A stretch of DNA of 64,000 bases from Beroe forskalii (lineage: Eukaryota; Ctenophora; Nuda; Beroida; Beroidae): the NCBI GenBank assembly GCA_011033025.1, contig WFMF01000075.1:546835-610834 (forward strand), read 5' to 3'. The notes beneath the pieces were generated by a model that worked only from the letters and a program-made list of their open reading frames with translations, ran no database searches and was not told where the DNA came from. Shown in pieces: positions 12,260 through 23,409 of this stretch. The translations under genes and the position numbers were made by a program. Position 1 is the first letter of the stretch; each line of letters opens with the position of its first letter.

Positions 12260-12555
12260 CTTGAAAATTTCTCAATTTGACACCGATGACTCCCTAATCC
12301 TGATTAATTTTTTTGCGCGCGGTTGGCATTCCAAAGTTAATTCAGTATCTTACTGTTTATAATTATACGTACAATCAAATTCCAATGTTGAAATTGAGCG
12401 AAAAGATCGGACAAAATAAGACATTTCGAAGAAAATCTCATTACTTCGTTATGCGTAATAATGCAAGGACAATGAGACAATGCACATGCCAATTATCATA
12501 CATGTGACAACTGACAGTCTTTGTCCTGCAATTTCGTGACATTTGAATTTGACAG
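12260..12555. other. Unassigned intergenic DNA
   Basis: AT-rich, with one short open frame and no family resemblance. Confidence 0.4.
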
Positions 12556-12597
12556 GTCTTGCTTTACATGCTTTACATGCTTTACATGCTTTACATG
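12556..12597. repeat. CTTTACATG 9-bp tandem repeat
   Basis: Four to five copies of CTTTACATG. Confidence 0.85.
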
Positions 12598-12814
12598 AAT
12601 TGTGGGAGTATTACTTTACTTTTATAAATGCAAAATAGTAATGTAACCGTAGAATCATCCAGCGCCCATGCCCCCTATAAGTATAGCTGAGCAATTGCAA
12701 TAACACAGTCATATAAGTCCTAATGGGTAATGGGCCATCTTACTTCCTCAGACTCCAGAAACCCAGCATTTCAAGGATTTCATTAGTGATTGAAGTCATT
12801 CATATAAGTCCTTA

Positions 12815-12914
12815 NNNNNNNNNNNNNNNNNNNNNNNNNNNNNNNNNNNNNNNNNNNNNNNNNNNNNNNNNNNNNNNNNNNNNNNNNNNNNNNNNNNNNN
12901 NNNNNNNNNNNNNN
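12815..12914. other. Assembly gap, 100 N
   Basis: Exactly 100 undetermined bases, the usual placeholder for a scaffold gap of unknown size. The flanks show CATATAAGTCCT twice to the left (12711 and 12801), so collapsed repeats may have caused the break. Confidence 0.99.
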
Positions 12915-13029
12915 AGGTTACCTAATCAGGTATTGAAGCATTGATTTGACAAAACACAAAACAATGGAACTTTTTATGTGAAAAAATGCAGCAAGGTACA
13001 AATTGGGCATGCCTGTTTTGTCATTTTTG

Positions 13030-13235
13030 TCAGCTTTTCAAAAGTGGACAAAATGAAGGAATCGGACAAAATGAACGTATAGGAAAAATGGACATCTCCA
13101 TTTTGTCCCTTTTGTCTATTTTTCCTGCTTTTGAATAGTGGGCAAAAGGGACATACTGGACAAAATATACATGTTTGTTTTGTCTGTGTCCTTTTTTTAA
13201 ATGTTTAAATAAATTTCTGCACAAAATGGACAGTG
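13030..13235. repeat. Degenerate GGACAAAATG repeat
   Basis: Alternating GGACAAAATG, GTCCATTTTGTCC and related words in both orientations make an imperfect self-complementary block. The minus-strand open frame across it has no family resemblance. Confidence 0.6.
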
Positions 13236-13365
13236 AAACACCCCCCCCCACTACTAAGCAAGCCAGCTACATTTTTCAGTCATAACAAAACTTGATGAAA
13301 AGAAGGTTTGAATTTTCAACACAAAATCAATTTTCTTTTTTTATTAAATTTAACAGCTTTATTAC

Positions 13366-13458
13366 CGGAGCTGGTTTATTTCGCTGAAGCCTAGCCTGCT
13401 TAAGTTCTTCTAGTCGCTTCTTCTTGGCTTCTAGCTTTGATTTCACATCATCTGCCAT
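13366..13458 (-). CDS. Candidate first coding exon, dynein intermediate chain-like
   Basis: On the minus strand an ATG opens 31 codons beginning MADDVKSKLEAKKKRLEELK, then a GTAATA donor in phase 0. The charged single-helix pattern K-x-x-L-E-x-K-K-x-R-L resembles the N-terminus of cytoplasmic dynein intermediate chains (KAELERKKQRLAQIREEK in animals), the segment that binds dynactin p150 and NudE. The gene would continue toward lower coordinates, across the assembly gap and hAT element, but no WD40-coding exon was recognised there. The match is short and low in complexity, so other coiled-coil proteins remain possible. Confidence 0.3.
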
Positions 13459-13559
13459 GCCTTGAGAAATATTCAACATTGAATTAAGATGTATGTATAG
13501 TGCACTCCTGTTGCCAGGGTGCTGGTGCCATGCAACAAGACCCCTCACAAATAAACTGA

Positions 13560-14215
13560 GGGGTTACGGTCACGAATCGGCTAATATGTTTGCATAATCA
13601 ATACTCCAAGTAGTAGAGGACATTATTATTATTATTATTAAATCTAGACAGCATAAATAAATATACCATCGAGCCTCTTCACGTAGGCATAACATACCCT
13701 TATCAAAATTTAAATAACTAACTGATAGATCTCGTAATAAGTTAATAAAACCCTTTCTAAAACTGAAAGAATAGATGAAATAAAGAATGAGGAACTGTAG
13801 GACCCTTACCACACAAAGGCATGGGACATGACCCGAAACTAAGTTAATGACACAAAAAGGTGGTCCACCTTAATAAATCATAATGATAAACTTGGGGTTG
13901 AAGAATGAATAAAATGCTAGTTAAGTTACGGAGCGGCAAAAGGAAAGAATCAAAGATTGAATGAAAAATAACAGTTCCTGACTGCCCCATGCCCAGATCC
14001 TATTTTTCAGGATGCATATGTTTTGGAGGTGCCCGACTCCAGCCGCAAGAACAACAAAAGGTCCTACAGGGATAACGCTTAAATATACAAGCTAAAACAC
14101 CATGAAATTGTCTATATTGAAATTTTTAGTCCACTTGGTTATAATACTGTGAATAAACAGTTTCCCGAATATGCCATTGGCACTAACTTTGATACAGGGG
14201 TTAAATTAAACAATG
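13560..14215. other. Unassigned DNA with an ATT microsatellite
   Basis: A short TTA microsatellite lies at 13624-13639. No gene was recognised. Confidence 0.4.
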
Positions 14216-14400
14216 ATCTTCATCAACAACTAATAGCCTTTATCAACAGTAGACTTTATGAGCAGTAGTCTTTATCAAGTCTTTATCAACACTGGTCTTT
14301 ATCAACAAAGTTTTTTCAACGAAATCTTTATCAGCAAATTCTTTATCAACAAAGTCTTTATCAACAGAGTCTTTAACAATAGTTTGTTCCAATTCACTGT
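14216..14400. repeat. Degenerate TCTTTATCAACA repeat
   Basis: About ten imperfect copies of a 12-18-bp unit built on CTTTATCAACAAAG. Confidence 0.75.
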
Positions 14401-14687
14401 CTTGAAGAAGGCTTTTTAGACTGTATAAATAACAGCAGGCAGAATCTTCTGATTTTAAAGCTTAATTTAGAAATGGGTAGACATCCACTTTGTCTTGGGA
14501 CTAAGGTTCTTCTGGGATTCTTAATGGACAGCTAACTAGATGGATAATATTGCTTGCTTAAATATATTCTCCAGCTGGGTAATAGACCCCAGTGGCCCCA
14601 GTTTTGGAAGTCATCTGTCTGATCAATCCTTAACTGAATTAATACTTTTCTTTTTTAAGGCGATGAAAATGGTAAAAACATTCGCCT

Positions 14688-15250
14688 GGCAATGTTGTAC
14701 CACAGGAACATGACGAAAATTAGTATCCATTAGTTACCATTAGTATCCGTGGTAACTGGGTGGATACTGGGTGGATACTGGGTGGATACTAAATTTCAGA
14801 TTTAGTATCCACGGATACTAATGGATACTGGTGGCTAATTTTTCTAAAATAGTATCCACCGTGGATACTAAATTAGTATCCATTAGTTACCGATAGTTAC
14901 CATCAGTTACCATTTAGTATCCACCCAGTTACCACGGATACTAAAAATTGCCGTTAGTTACCATTTAGTATCCATTAGTATCCACGGACGAATTAGTATC
15001 CATCAGTTACCACCACTTTGTAAAATCATTTTTCGTGGATACTGGGCCCAAATTTGGTAACTAATGGTAACTAATAGTAACTAAGTGGTAACTGAGTGGT
15101 AACTGGGTGGATACTAAAATAAATAGTATCCACGAGATAAAATTTATTTGCAAAACCAGAATAGCTGTGCACAAATGTGAATTTTAAAATTAGTTACCAC
15201 AACTTTGAGCCCCTGTAGCTCAGTAAAAACCCCATACTCAGTTAAAATTA
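14688..15250. repeat. FB-2 terminal domain B
   Basis: Short boxes GGATACTAA and GGTAACTAA occur in both orientations between the terminus and the regular array. A unique 90-bp stretch near 15130-15235 (TTTGCAAAACCAGAATAGC) is mirrored in FB-1 near 7190-7300. Irregular spacing of the same boxes suggests binding sites from which the regular array expanded; this is inference. Confidence 0.7.
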
Positions 15251-16243
15251 GTCTCCTCCCAGTTACCATTAGTATCCACCCAGTTACCATTAGTATCCAC
15301 CCAGTTACGATTAGTATCCGCAGTTACCATTAGTATCCACCCAGTAACCATTAGTATCCACCCAGTTACCATTAGTATCCACCCAGTTACCATTAGTATC
15401 CACCCAGTTACCATTAGTATCCACCCAGTTACCATTAGTATCCACCCAGTTACCATTAGTATCCACCCAGTTACCATTAGTATCCACCCAGTAACCATTA
15501 GTATCCACCCAGTTACCATTAGTATCCACCCAGTTACCATTAGTATCCACCCAGTTACCATTAGTATCCACCCAGTTACCATTAGTATCCACCCAGTTAC
15601 CATTAGTATCCACCCAGTTACCATTAGTATCCACCCAGTTACCATTAGTATCCACCCAGTTACCATTAGTATCCACCCAGTTACCATTAGTATCCGCAGT
15701 TACCATTAGTATCCACCCAGTTACCATTAGTATCCACCCAGTTACCATTAGTATCCACCCAGTTACCATTAGTATCCACCCAGTTACCATTAGTATCCAC
15801 CCAGTTACCATTAGTATCCACCCAGTTACCATTAGTATCCGCAGTTACCATTAGTATCCACCCAGTTACCATTAGTATCCACCCAGTTACCATTAGTATC
15901 CACCCAGTTACCATTAGTATCCACCCAGTTACCATTAGTATCCACCCAGTTACCATTAGTATCCACCCAGTTACCATTAGTATCCACCCAGTTACCATTA
16001 GTATCCACCCAGTTACCATTAGTATCCACCCAGTTACCATTAGTATCCACCCAGTTACCATTAGTATCCACCCAGTTACCATTAGTATCCATATCCACCC
16101 AGTTACCATTAGTATCCACTCAGTTACCATTAGTATCCACCCAGTTACCATTAGTATCCACCAAGTTACCATTAGTATCCACCCAGTTACCATTAGTATC
16201 CACCCAGTTACCATTAGTATCCACCCAGTTACCATTAGTATGC
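15251..16243 (-). repeat. FB-2 arm B: 21-bp tandem array
   Basis: About 47 copies of the 21-bp unit, with rare variants: CCGCAGTTACC junctions at 15318, 15694 and 15840, and an ATATCC insertion near 16090. The unit is the same as in FB-1 and the long repeat frames are artefacts. Confidence 0.95.
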
Positions 16244-18428
16244 ACGCAGTTATCCTGATGTCACGTGATAATGACATCACGTGACATATTACGTGGCATA
16301 TCACGTGACCTCTAGTTCTATCCAGTGCCGATTATATCCAGTTCTGATTATATCCAGTGCCGATTATATCCAGTGCCGATTTTATCCAGTGCCGATTTTA
16401 TCCAGTGCCGTGTTAACCATTAAATTTAATAAATCATAGTACATGCGCGGCTTTGTCACGTTAATTCTTCATCTTGAAATTATTAGTAAATATACGGCTA
16501 GTGTCCCATATAACGCTGGGCTCTTCATTATCTATGATAATGACGTCAGTCAGAAAAATATAGTTAAGCGCATCAACCGCTTTAAAGGTTAGGGTTACGA
16601 TCAGGATTAGGGTCAGGATTTGGGCTAGTGTCCCATATAATTCCAGAGCAGCAGAGCTTTCATTATCTATATGATAATGACGTCACTCGGAAAAATAAAG
16701 ATAGCACATCTAGCTCGCTTTGAGGGTTAGGGTTAGGTTCAGGATTAGGGTCAGGATTTGTTAGGTTTAGGGTTACTGTTAGGATGAAGGTTAGGACTAA
16801 GGTTAGGGTAATAGGGTTTTGGTTAGGGCAATAAATAGGTTTAGGATACAAAAAGATTGACGTTTAGGTCTGTGACGTCACTCAGCCAGAGTTATATATG
16901 GGACACATACCGAGAATTGACGGACGTTGCCTGTCTATTTCTTCTGACTGGATCAGGATGGCTAAGAAAGCACAAATGTGACCGTCCAAATGTGGAACCT
17001 TGCGCAATGCGCGCGCACAGGGTAAACATCCTAGTCCTACGATCCTAGTCCTACGATCCTAGTCCTACGATGTCGGGAAACGAAACTTGCCGCGCACTCT
17101 ATGCGCAAATTCAAAACCAAGGCCATGGTTAGGGCAACTGCAAGCCCGATTGTCATTATGACTATGTCGTAGGATGGTATGTCTCCCATATAAATGGCTC
17201 TGAGTGACGTCACAGATCTAAACGTCAATTTTTCTGTATCCTAAACCTAACCATTGCCCAAACCAAAACCCTAACCTTATCCTAAACCTCACAAATCACC
17301 TTACTGCTTAAAGCGCTAGATGCGCTTGATTATATTTTTCTGAGTGACGTCATTGTCATAGATAATGAAGGCTCCCTTTTATATGGGACTTGGGAGATTG
17401 ACCCGTAGGATTTCAAACCATAACCCTACCCTCGCTGGTCGCTCATGCAATTGCAGCGCAACGTTCCACATAAATTGGATGTCACTTTTGCGCCTTATGC
17501 GGGAAACGTTTGTCAATGACAAAAAAAATTATGCGGAATTTTGTGATGCGCACGTTTGTAGGACCCTAATTTCCGGTATGTCTCCCATATAAACGGCTCT
17601 GAGTGACGTCACAGATCTAAACGTCAATTTTTCTGTATCCTAAACCTAACCATAGCCCTAACCAAAACCCTAACCTTAATTCAGCCTAACCCCAACAAAT
17701 CCTGGCCCTAATCCTGACCCTAACCCTAGTCCTTAATGCGCTAGGTGCGCTTAATTATATTTTTCTGAGTGACGTCATTGTCATAGATAATGAAGGCTCC
17801 CGTTTATATGGGAGACCGACCTTATTTCCTCACGCTCTCATTCAACCTTTAGGCCTCGTCAAACAGTCGCAGCCGCCAGGTGCATGACATCATCCGTCAA
17901 AACTGACCTTTCTCACGCACGGGTCTTATTCTATATTTGGTATGTGCCCCATATTACTCTGGCTGGGTGACGTCACACTCACAGACCTAAAGGTCAAATT
18001 TTCTGTATCCGAAACCTTAATATGGCCATAACCTTAATCCTGACCCTTAACCTAACAAATCCTGACCCTAATCCTGACCCTAATGCTGACCTTTAAAGTG
18101 CTAGATGCACTTGACCATATTTTTCTGACTGACGTCATTATCATAGATAATGAAGAGCCCAGCGTTATATGGGACACTAGCCGTATATTTACTAATAATT
18201 TCAAGATGAAGAGTTAACGTGACAAAGCCGCGCATGTACTGATTTATTAATGGTTAACACGGCACTGGATAAAATCGGCACTGGATAAAATCAGCACTGG
18301 ATGTAATCGGCACTGGATATAATCAGCACTGGATATAATCGGCACTGGATAGAACTAGAGGTCACGTGATATGCTACGTAATATGTCACGTGATGTCATT
18401 ATCACGTGACATCATGATAACTACGTGC
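16244..18428. repeat. FB-2 core with nested inverted TGTCCCAT modules
   Basis: Mirror-image ATATCCAGTGCCGATT repeats (16320-16410, 18260-18350) enclose modules bounded by (T)GTSYCCATA and its complement: partial 16500-16624, then 16628-16912, 17178-17395, 17575-17815 and 17939-18181. Each has TGACGTCA boxes near the ends and a degenerate telomere-like CCTAAC/GTTAGG middle. A 14-bp repeat (TCCTAGTCCTACGA) sits at 17030-17072. Compared with FB-1 the core holds an extra module. Confidence 0.75.
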
Positions 18429-18969
18429 ATACTAATGGTAACTGGGTGGATACTATTGGTAACTGGGTGGAAACTAATGGTAACTGGGTGGATACTAATG
18501 GTAACTTGGTGGATACTAATGGTAACTGGGTGGATACTAATGGTAACTGGGTGGATACTAATGGTAACTGGGTGGATACTAATGGTAACTGGGTGGATAC
18601 TAATGGTAACTGGGTGGATACTAATGGTAACTGGGTGGATATGGTAACTGCGTGGATACTAATGGTAACTGGGTGGATACTAATGGTAACTGGGTGGATA
18701 CTAATGGTAACTGGGTGGATACTAATGGTAACTGGGTGGATACTAATGGTAACTGGGTGGAAACTAATGGTAACTGGGTGGATACTAATGGTAACTGGGT
18801 GGATACTAATGGTAACTGGGTGGATACTAATGGTAACTGGGTGGATACTAATGGTAACTGGGTGGATACTAATGGTAACTGGGTGGATACTAATGGTAAC
18901 TGGGTGGATACTAATGGTAACTGGGTGGATACTAATGGTAACTGGGTGGATACTAATGGTAACTGGGTG
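18429..18969 (+). repeat. FB-2 arm A: 21-bp tandem array
   Basis: About 25 copies of the 21-bp unit with one short copy near 18639. Three further copies (20270-20337) continue in register beyond the inserted sequence, showing that the insert split the array. Confidence 0.95.
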
Positions 18970-20269
18970 CCCCATTCAAAAACCAAGGCAACCTACGCAA
19001 CATATTGTACTAACATCTAGGGTATTAAAAGGATAAAAATTACTAACATGTGACCTGGTTGACAGTTGACAACAAACATCGACAGAAATGAATTGTGAAA
19101 ATAATTAGTATAATATTGACAGTTCCGATTGTAAACATAGACCAGTCGCTAGTGGACACTGTTCATCACCAATTACAAAAGATACTATTGCAGTATTGCT
19201 CCTCCTCTGCTAGGGAGCTCAAGTTACAGAAACAGGCAACCCCGTTCGTATTTGTATGTCAGGTTGCCCAGGTCTAGGCAACCCACTGTATTATTGTATG
19301 TTGCGTTGCAATAACATGTTAGTCATTTTCATGTTAGTCCAACAGTGAAGTGGGGAGGTAGATAATCGAATTGGCACTATTTAGAGAGAGAGCGGGTGTC
19401 CTGTTCTCCACGCTATGCTCTGACCTGTTTCTTAATTCAATCAAAAGGCTTGCATATTATTTCCAATTCCCATCGATATGCAAGGTTACTCTTGAAGAAC
19501 TGTACCTACAAATACTTGGAACTTGAATAGAGCTCGGTGGTGGCTGGTAATTAGCAGCCAAGTGCATGCCCATTTTAGAAAAGAGTAGGAACATGTATGA
19601 AATATGAATGTTGCGACTTATATGCCTCTTGATGTAGGGAATAATCTAAACTTACCAAGTGGATATACGACTATGTATATAAATTTGGCTGTATGTTTAT
19701 AACATAATTAATTAATTATGATTGCACGACGACACTGAAACCATACTAACACGACGTCCTTCAAAAATCAGGTTGCACTAACATCACTACAGGTTCTAGA
19801 ATCGGGACTGGGTGTGAATTATGATTCAATAAAGTTCTTATAAATATTTTCATTTAAGTCTCTAGTTAAAATTTACTTTATCTACCCTATCCAACACCTC
19901 AAAACTGTCCATCCTAGTGAATCTTACACAGTAGCCACTTAGAATCAACTCCTCACCTTGCTTAACATATAACTATTGGCTTGACTTAGTCTTACATTCT
20001 CTGTTTCGGTTCACACAATAGCCCCAGCAAGTGTGATTCCTATGCCCCAGACTTTGTAAAATTGGCTACATGTAAGATTACACTATGGGATAATTGTTGA
20101 CCATTATTCATAATAGTCTATAAACCTTGCCCAGAAAAACCATATTAACCATCTAAGGCAGCAATTAATTAATTATTCCATCCCATATTTTCTCTGATAT
20201 TGAATTATTCAATGTTTTTGTTAAATGGCATGAAATTTCAATTTTTGTTTAAAAAAAAAAAAAAAAAAA
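18970..20269 (+). mobile_element. 1.3-kb polyA-tailed insertion inside FB-2
   Basis: The array breaks after GGTAACTGGGTG and resumes with GATACTAATGG exactly in register. Between lie 1,300 bp ending in 19 A residues (20251-20269). A 3' polyA tail indicates target-primed reverse transcription, so this is a 5'-truncated LINE tail, a SINE or a processed transcript copy. A target duplication cannot be scored within a tandem array. An AATAAA occurs well upstream of the tail (19828). No coding region was recognised. Confidence 0.7.
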
Positions 20270-20923
20270 GATACTAATGGTAACTGAGTGGATACTAATG
20301 GTAACTGGGTGGATACTAATGGTAACTGGGTGGATACTAACATGTTCATAATTGGTGCTTTTGGAGGCTAAATAAAAGAAACAAGGTTATTATCGAAAAT
20401 TATCTATCTTTTTGGGGCTAGATGATTTAAACTTTTTTATCGGCAGCAAATGTCAATTTAAGGTATTAATATATTTTGGTGGATACTGAAATTTAACTGT
20501 GTATTTAATCAATTTAGTATCCACAGAGAGGCTTTAGTTACCACTGGCAATGTAAAAATATATCCAAGGCTCAATTATAGAGCAGTTAAAATTCAATTTT
20601 GTTGTTTGGTGGTAACTGATGGATACTGATTCATCAGTGGATACTAATGGATACTAAATGGTAACTAACGGCAATTTTAGTATCCGTGGTAACTGGGTGG
20701 ATACTAAATGGTAACTGATGGTAACTAATGGTAACTAATGGATACTAATTTAGTATCCACGGTGGATACTATTTTTAGAAAAATTAGCCACCAGTATCCA
20801 TTAGTATCCGTGGATACTAAATCTGAAATTTAGTATCCACCCAGTATCCACCCAGTTACCACGGATACTAATGGTAACTAATGGATACTAATTTTCATCA
20901 TGTTCCTGTGGTACAACATTGCC
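20270..20923. repeat. FB-2 terminal domain A
   Basis: Three array units, then a unique AT-rich stretch (20341-20610) that is the inverse of 3545-3820 in FB-1, then GGATACTAA/GGTAACTAA boxes in both orientations, and finally the terminus complementary to the left end. Confidence 0.85.
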
Positions 20924-20932
20924 CATTCGCCT

Positions 20933-21766
20933 CTGTTTCTGATTCTTATTAATTATTCGAGAACTAGAAACAGAAAATAAAATCCTGTATCTGATGCTCT
21001 TGGTATAATGGGGGACCAGACTCGTACCCTTTATTGTGTTGTTTTGTGGGGGTGTGTGTGGGGGTGTGGGGTGTGTATATCGATGAGGATTTAACACTTC
21101 TTTCTTTTCTTGTTTTTGTATGGGGACAGTTTTCATTTTTTGATATTTGTTCGTTCTTTCGAGGACTTTAGGAATTAGAGTGTATTTTCTAACCGATAAA
21201 CTTTTCAGAATTTATGACTATGATGTATAGGCTTTAATAAGCTTAATAGCGGTGTTTAAATTACACTTATAGAATAGAATAGAATAAATTATGGTATTAA
21301 ACCATCACGCTTCCTTTCATTATATCAAAACATTAGCTTCCACTAAAAAACACACCTTTTAACCCAGGTGTCCATTTATTCAATTTTCAAGAACATTTAA
21401 AAATCAAATAACAGATTGATGTCTTGAAGAAAGATTTCTTTTTAATTCAAAAAAATAACAGAATTAATCAAGAACTGTTGATAGTTGTATGAGATAGCAG
21501 TGAAATAAAATAAAACTTCATGCAGACCCTGTGATAACCATGAAAATAAATAAAACATCAAAAACCAAAATATACATACACATATTATTATTATTATTAT
21601 GAATTTTTTAATAATTAATTTGTATTTTTCGAATTGAAGGAAAAATGATTTTAGCCTGAAAGTATTCTTAAAAAATAGAATTAAAAAAGTAGAACTAAAT
21701 CCAATAGATTTCAACACTGAATACCCGTATATTTAGCTGGAATTGAGCCTCTACCTAGTACCTAGT
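20933..21766. other. Unassigned AT-rich DNA
   Basis: Contains a GT-rich stretch (21045-21080), AGAAT repeats (21268-21286) and an ATT microsatellite (21584-21600). No gene was recognised. Confidence 0.45.
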
Positions 21767-21886
21767 AGTCACTACCTAGTCACTACCTAGTAACTAGCTA
21801 GTGACTTACATTGCATACGGGCCTTTGGCCCGTATGCAATGTAAGTCACTAGCTAGTAGTTACTAGGTAGTGACTAGGTAGTGACT
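21767..21886. repeat. Near-perfect 120-bp hairpin, CTAG-rich
   Basis: Arms of 57 and 60 bp differ only by a 3-bp indel and meet at CATACGGGCCTTTGGCCCGT. Flanking copies of ACTACCTAGT continue to 21935 on the right. This is a very stable cruciform or stem if transcribed. No open frame. Confidence 0.92.
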
Positions 21887-21941
21887 CACTAGCTAGTAGT
21901 TAAGTTACTAGGTAGTGACTAGGTAGTAAATGGTTGCTAAA

Positions 21942-22331
21942 CACGTATATCCCTGTCTGCGTTGCGCGGCGCGCTTCCTCAGGGTAGCGCGGCGCGCGTA
22001 CGCACACCTATGCGGGCTTAGGAAAGTAATTATGGATGAAGCGTTTACCTATTATTAGTTATTACCTAAATCATATGCTTACTTCCACGCACGTCCTGAG
22101 ACTATGAACGACGGCGCGCGCGCCGCGCTTGCTAAACACGTATACCCTTGTTATCGTCGCATAGGGAAGCGCGCGGTGCGTATATATACACACATCTATG
22201 CGGGCTTAGGAACGCGCGCGCAGAGCCGCAGAATAGGGCGCTGGTAAGGGCAAGTTTTCCTAAGCCCGCATAGGTGTGTGTACGCGCCGCGCGAGCCACA
22301 CAGGGATATACGTGTTTAGCAAGGGCAAGTT
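21942..22331. mobile_element. GC-rich inverted-repeat element (MITE-like)
   Basis: TTGCTAAACACGTATATCCC opens the element and its inverse closes it at 22331. Inside, a module ending CGCACACCTATGCGGGCTTA occurs twice forward and once inverted, with alternating CGCG runs. A fourth copy of the module sits in URI1 intron 5 (about 60440-60500). No clear target duplication; no coding content. Confidence 0.65.
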
Positions 22332-22419
22332 AACACGCAGTAAAAATGAATTCCTCAAGACATGACATCGACAATTTGCAAATTTTGTGATTATAATTAT
22401 TCAATGCAATAAAATTTAA

Positions 22420-23409
22420 TGATGAAATGCCCACTATTAGGCAACCCATCATACCTTATGTTCAACTTTGGAGTCCAACTGCTCACCATGGGAATTGGGG
22501 TACCATCTTGGAGCTGGAAGGAGTCCAGCGTCGTTTCACTAGACTTATCAATGGCATAGGTACACTTCCTTACAGTGAGCGGTTGGACAGGCTTAAATTA
22601 ACAACATTAGCTGAAAGGAGAATAAGAGGAGATCTCATCGAAACATTTAAGATATTGAACAAGAAAGTTGACTATGGTCAGAAGTTGTTTAAATTGGGTA
22701 GAAGTAGAAGAAACCTGTTAACTCATACGAAATCTTGTACCAATGTTCAGAAAGAAGTAGTTAGAATTAATGATAACTTTATTTCAGAAAGAGTTAGACC
22801 TTACTGGAACGATTTACCAAAATATGTGAGGGATGCATCAAGTATTGAAATGTTTAAAATTTCTTTAGAACAATATAAGAATAGTGCTGTAAGGTTCTGC
22901 CCTAGTAATTTCTGGCATATTTCATCAGTGGTGCTTGACAAAATTGAAGGGGGTAACTATTTGACTAATAAAATTAAGTTCAATGACTATTTGAGAAATA
23001 ATCCCTTTGTAGCCAAGAAGAAAGGAATAAACATTCATTGCTAATACTCTATATACCTAATTGTAATTGTATTTAATGTATTTTCATTGACTTTTTACGT
23101 TTGCTGTTGACAGTATGTTGCCAGCATTTTTAAATCAAGTTATTTATACTGAATTTTATGATATTTTTTAACTTTTCAGTTTCATGCTCTTAACTTATTT
23201 CACAGTGATTTCATACTCTTAAGTTATTATCACAGTATTTTTATCACTGAGTTGTTTATGCAAATTCAGTTTATTTATGAATGGTAACAATGAGTAATGG
23301 GCACCTGAGTTCAATGGTGCGTATTAGTGTTATCTATTGTTCTTGATAATCGTCTATGTGAAGAGTGATGGTTAAATACCATTATCCTTATGTTATGTTA
23401 TGTTATGAC
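22420..23409 (+). mobile_element. Truncated LINE copy with TTATG tail
   Basis: Comprises the open frame above plus about 365 bp of 3' UTR, ending in a short TTATG repeat (23390-23409). Simple-repeat tails of this kind are usual for CR1/L2-like elements. The extent of the 5' truncation is inferred from loss of RT similarity. Confidence 0.7.
22427..23044 (+). CDS. 5'-truncated CR1/L2-type LINE: C-terminal part of the RT ORF
   Basis: A 205-codon open frame matches the region after the reverse transcriptase fingers and palm in CR1/L2-like LINEs: LELEGVQRRFTRLINGIG, then ERLDRLKLTTLAERRIRGD, LIETFKILNKK, and FISERVRPYWNDLPKYVRDA. Palm motifs (YADD) are absent because the copy is truncated at its 5' side, near 22420. 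The frame is uninterrupted, so the copy is fairly young. The ATG is fortuitous; the natural protein begins far upstream in a full element. Confidence 0.85.
   Translation: MPTIRQPIIPYVQLWSPTAHHGNWGTILELEGVQRRFTRLINGIGTLPYSERLDRLKLTTLAERRIRGDLIETFKILNKKVDYGQKLFKLGRSRRNLLTHTKSCTNVQKEVVRINDNFISERVRPYWNDLPKYVRDASSIEMFKISLEQYKNSAVRFCPSNFWHISSVVLDKIEGGNYLTNKIKFNDYLRNNPFVAKKKGINIHC

Larger units (their letters stand above)
14688..20923 (-). mobile_element. Foldback transposon FB-2 (6.2 kb) with 9-bp target duplication
   Basis: Both ends carry the inverted terminus GGCAATGTTGTACCACAG. They are flanked by a perfect 9-bp duplication CATTCGCCT (14679-14687 and 20924-20932). Order from the left: terminal domain B, 21-bp array (15251-16243), core (16244-18428), inverse array (18429-18969), a foreign polyA-tailed insert (18970-20269), three more array units, then terminal domain A. 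A 9-bp duplication with tandem-repeat arms matches the FB/Mutator-like type. No transposase is encoded, so movement would need one supplied in trans. It is the reverse-oriented counterpart of FB-1. Confidence 0.92.

Noticed and set aside
12044-12280. Pro-rich 78-codon frame at the hAT right end
   Set aside because: Same GC-rich terminal block; it crosses the transposon boundary and target duplication.
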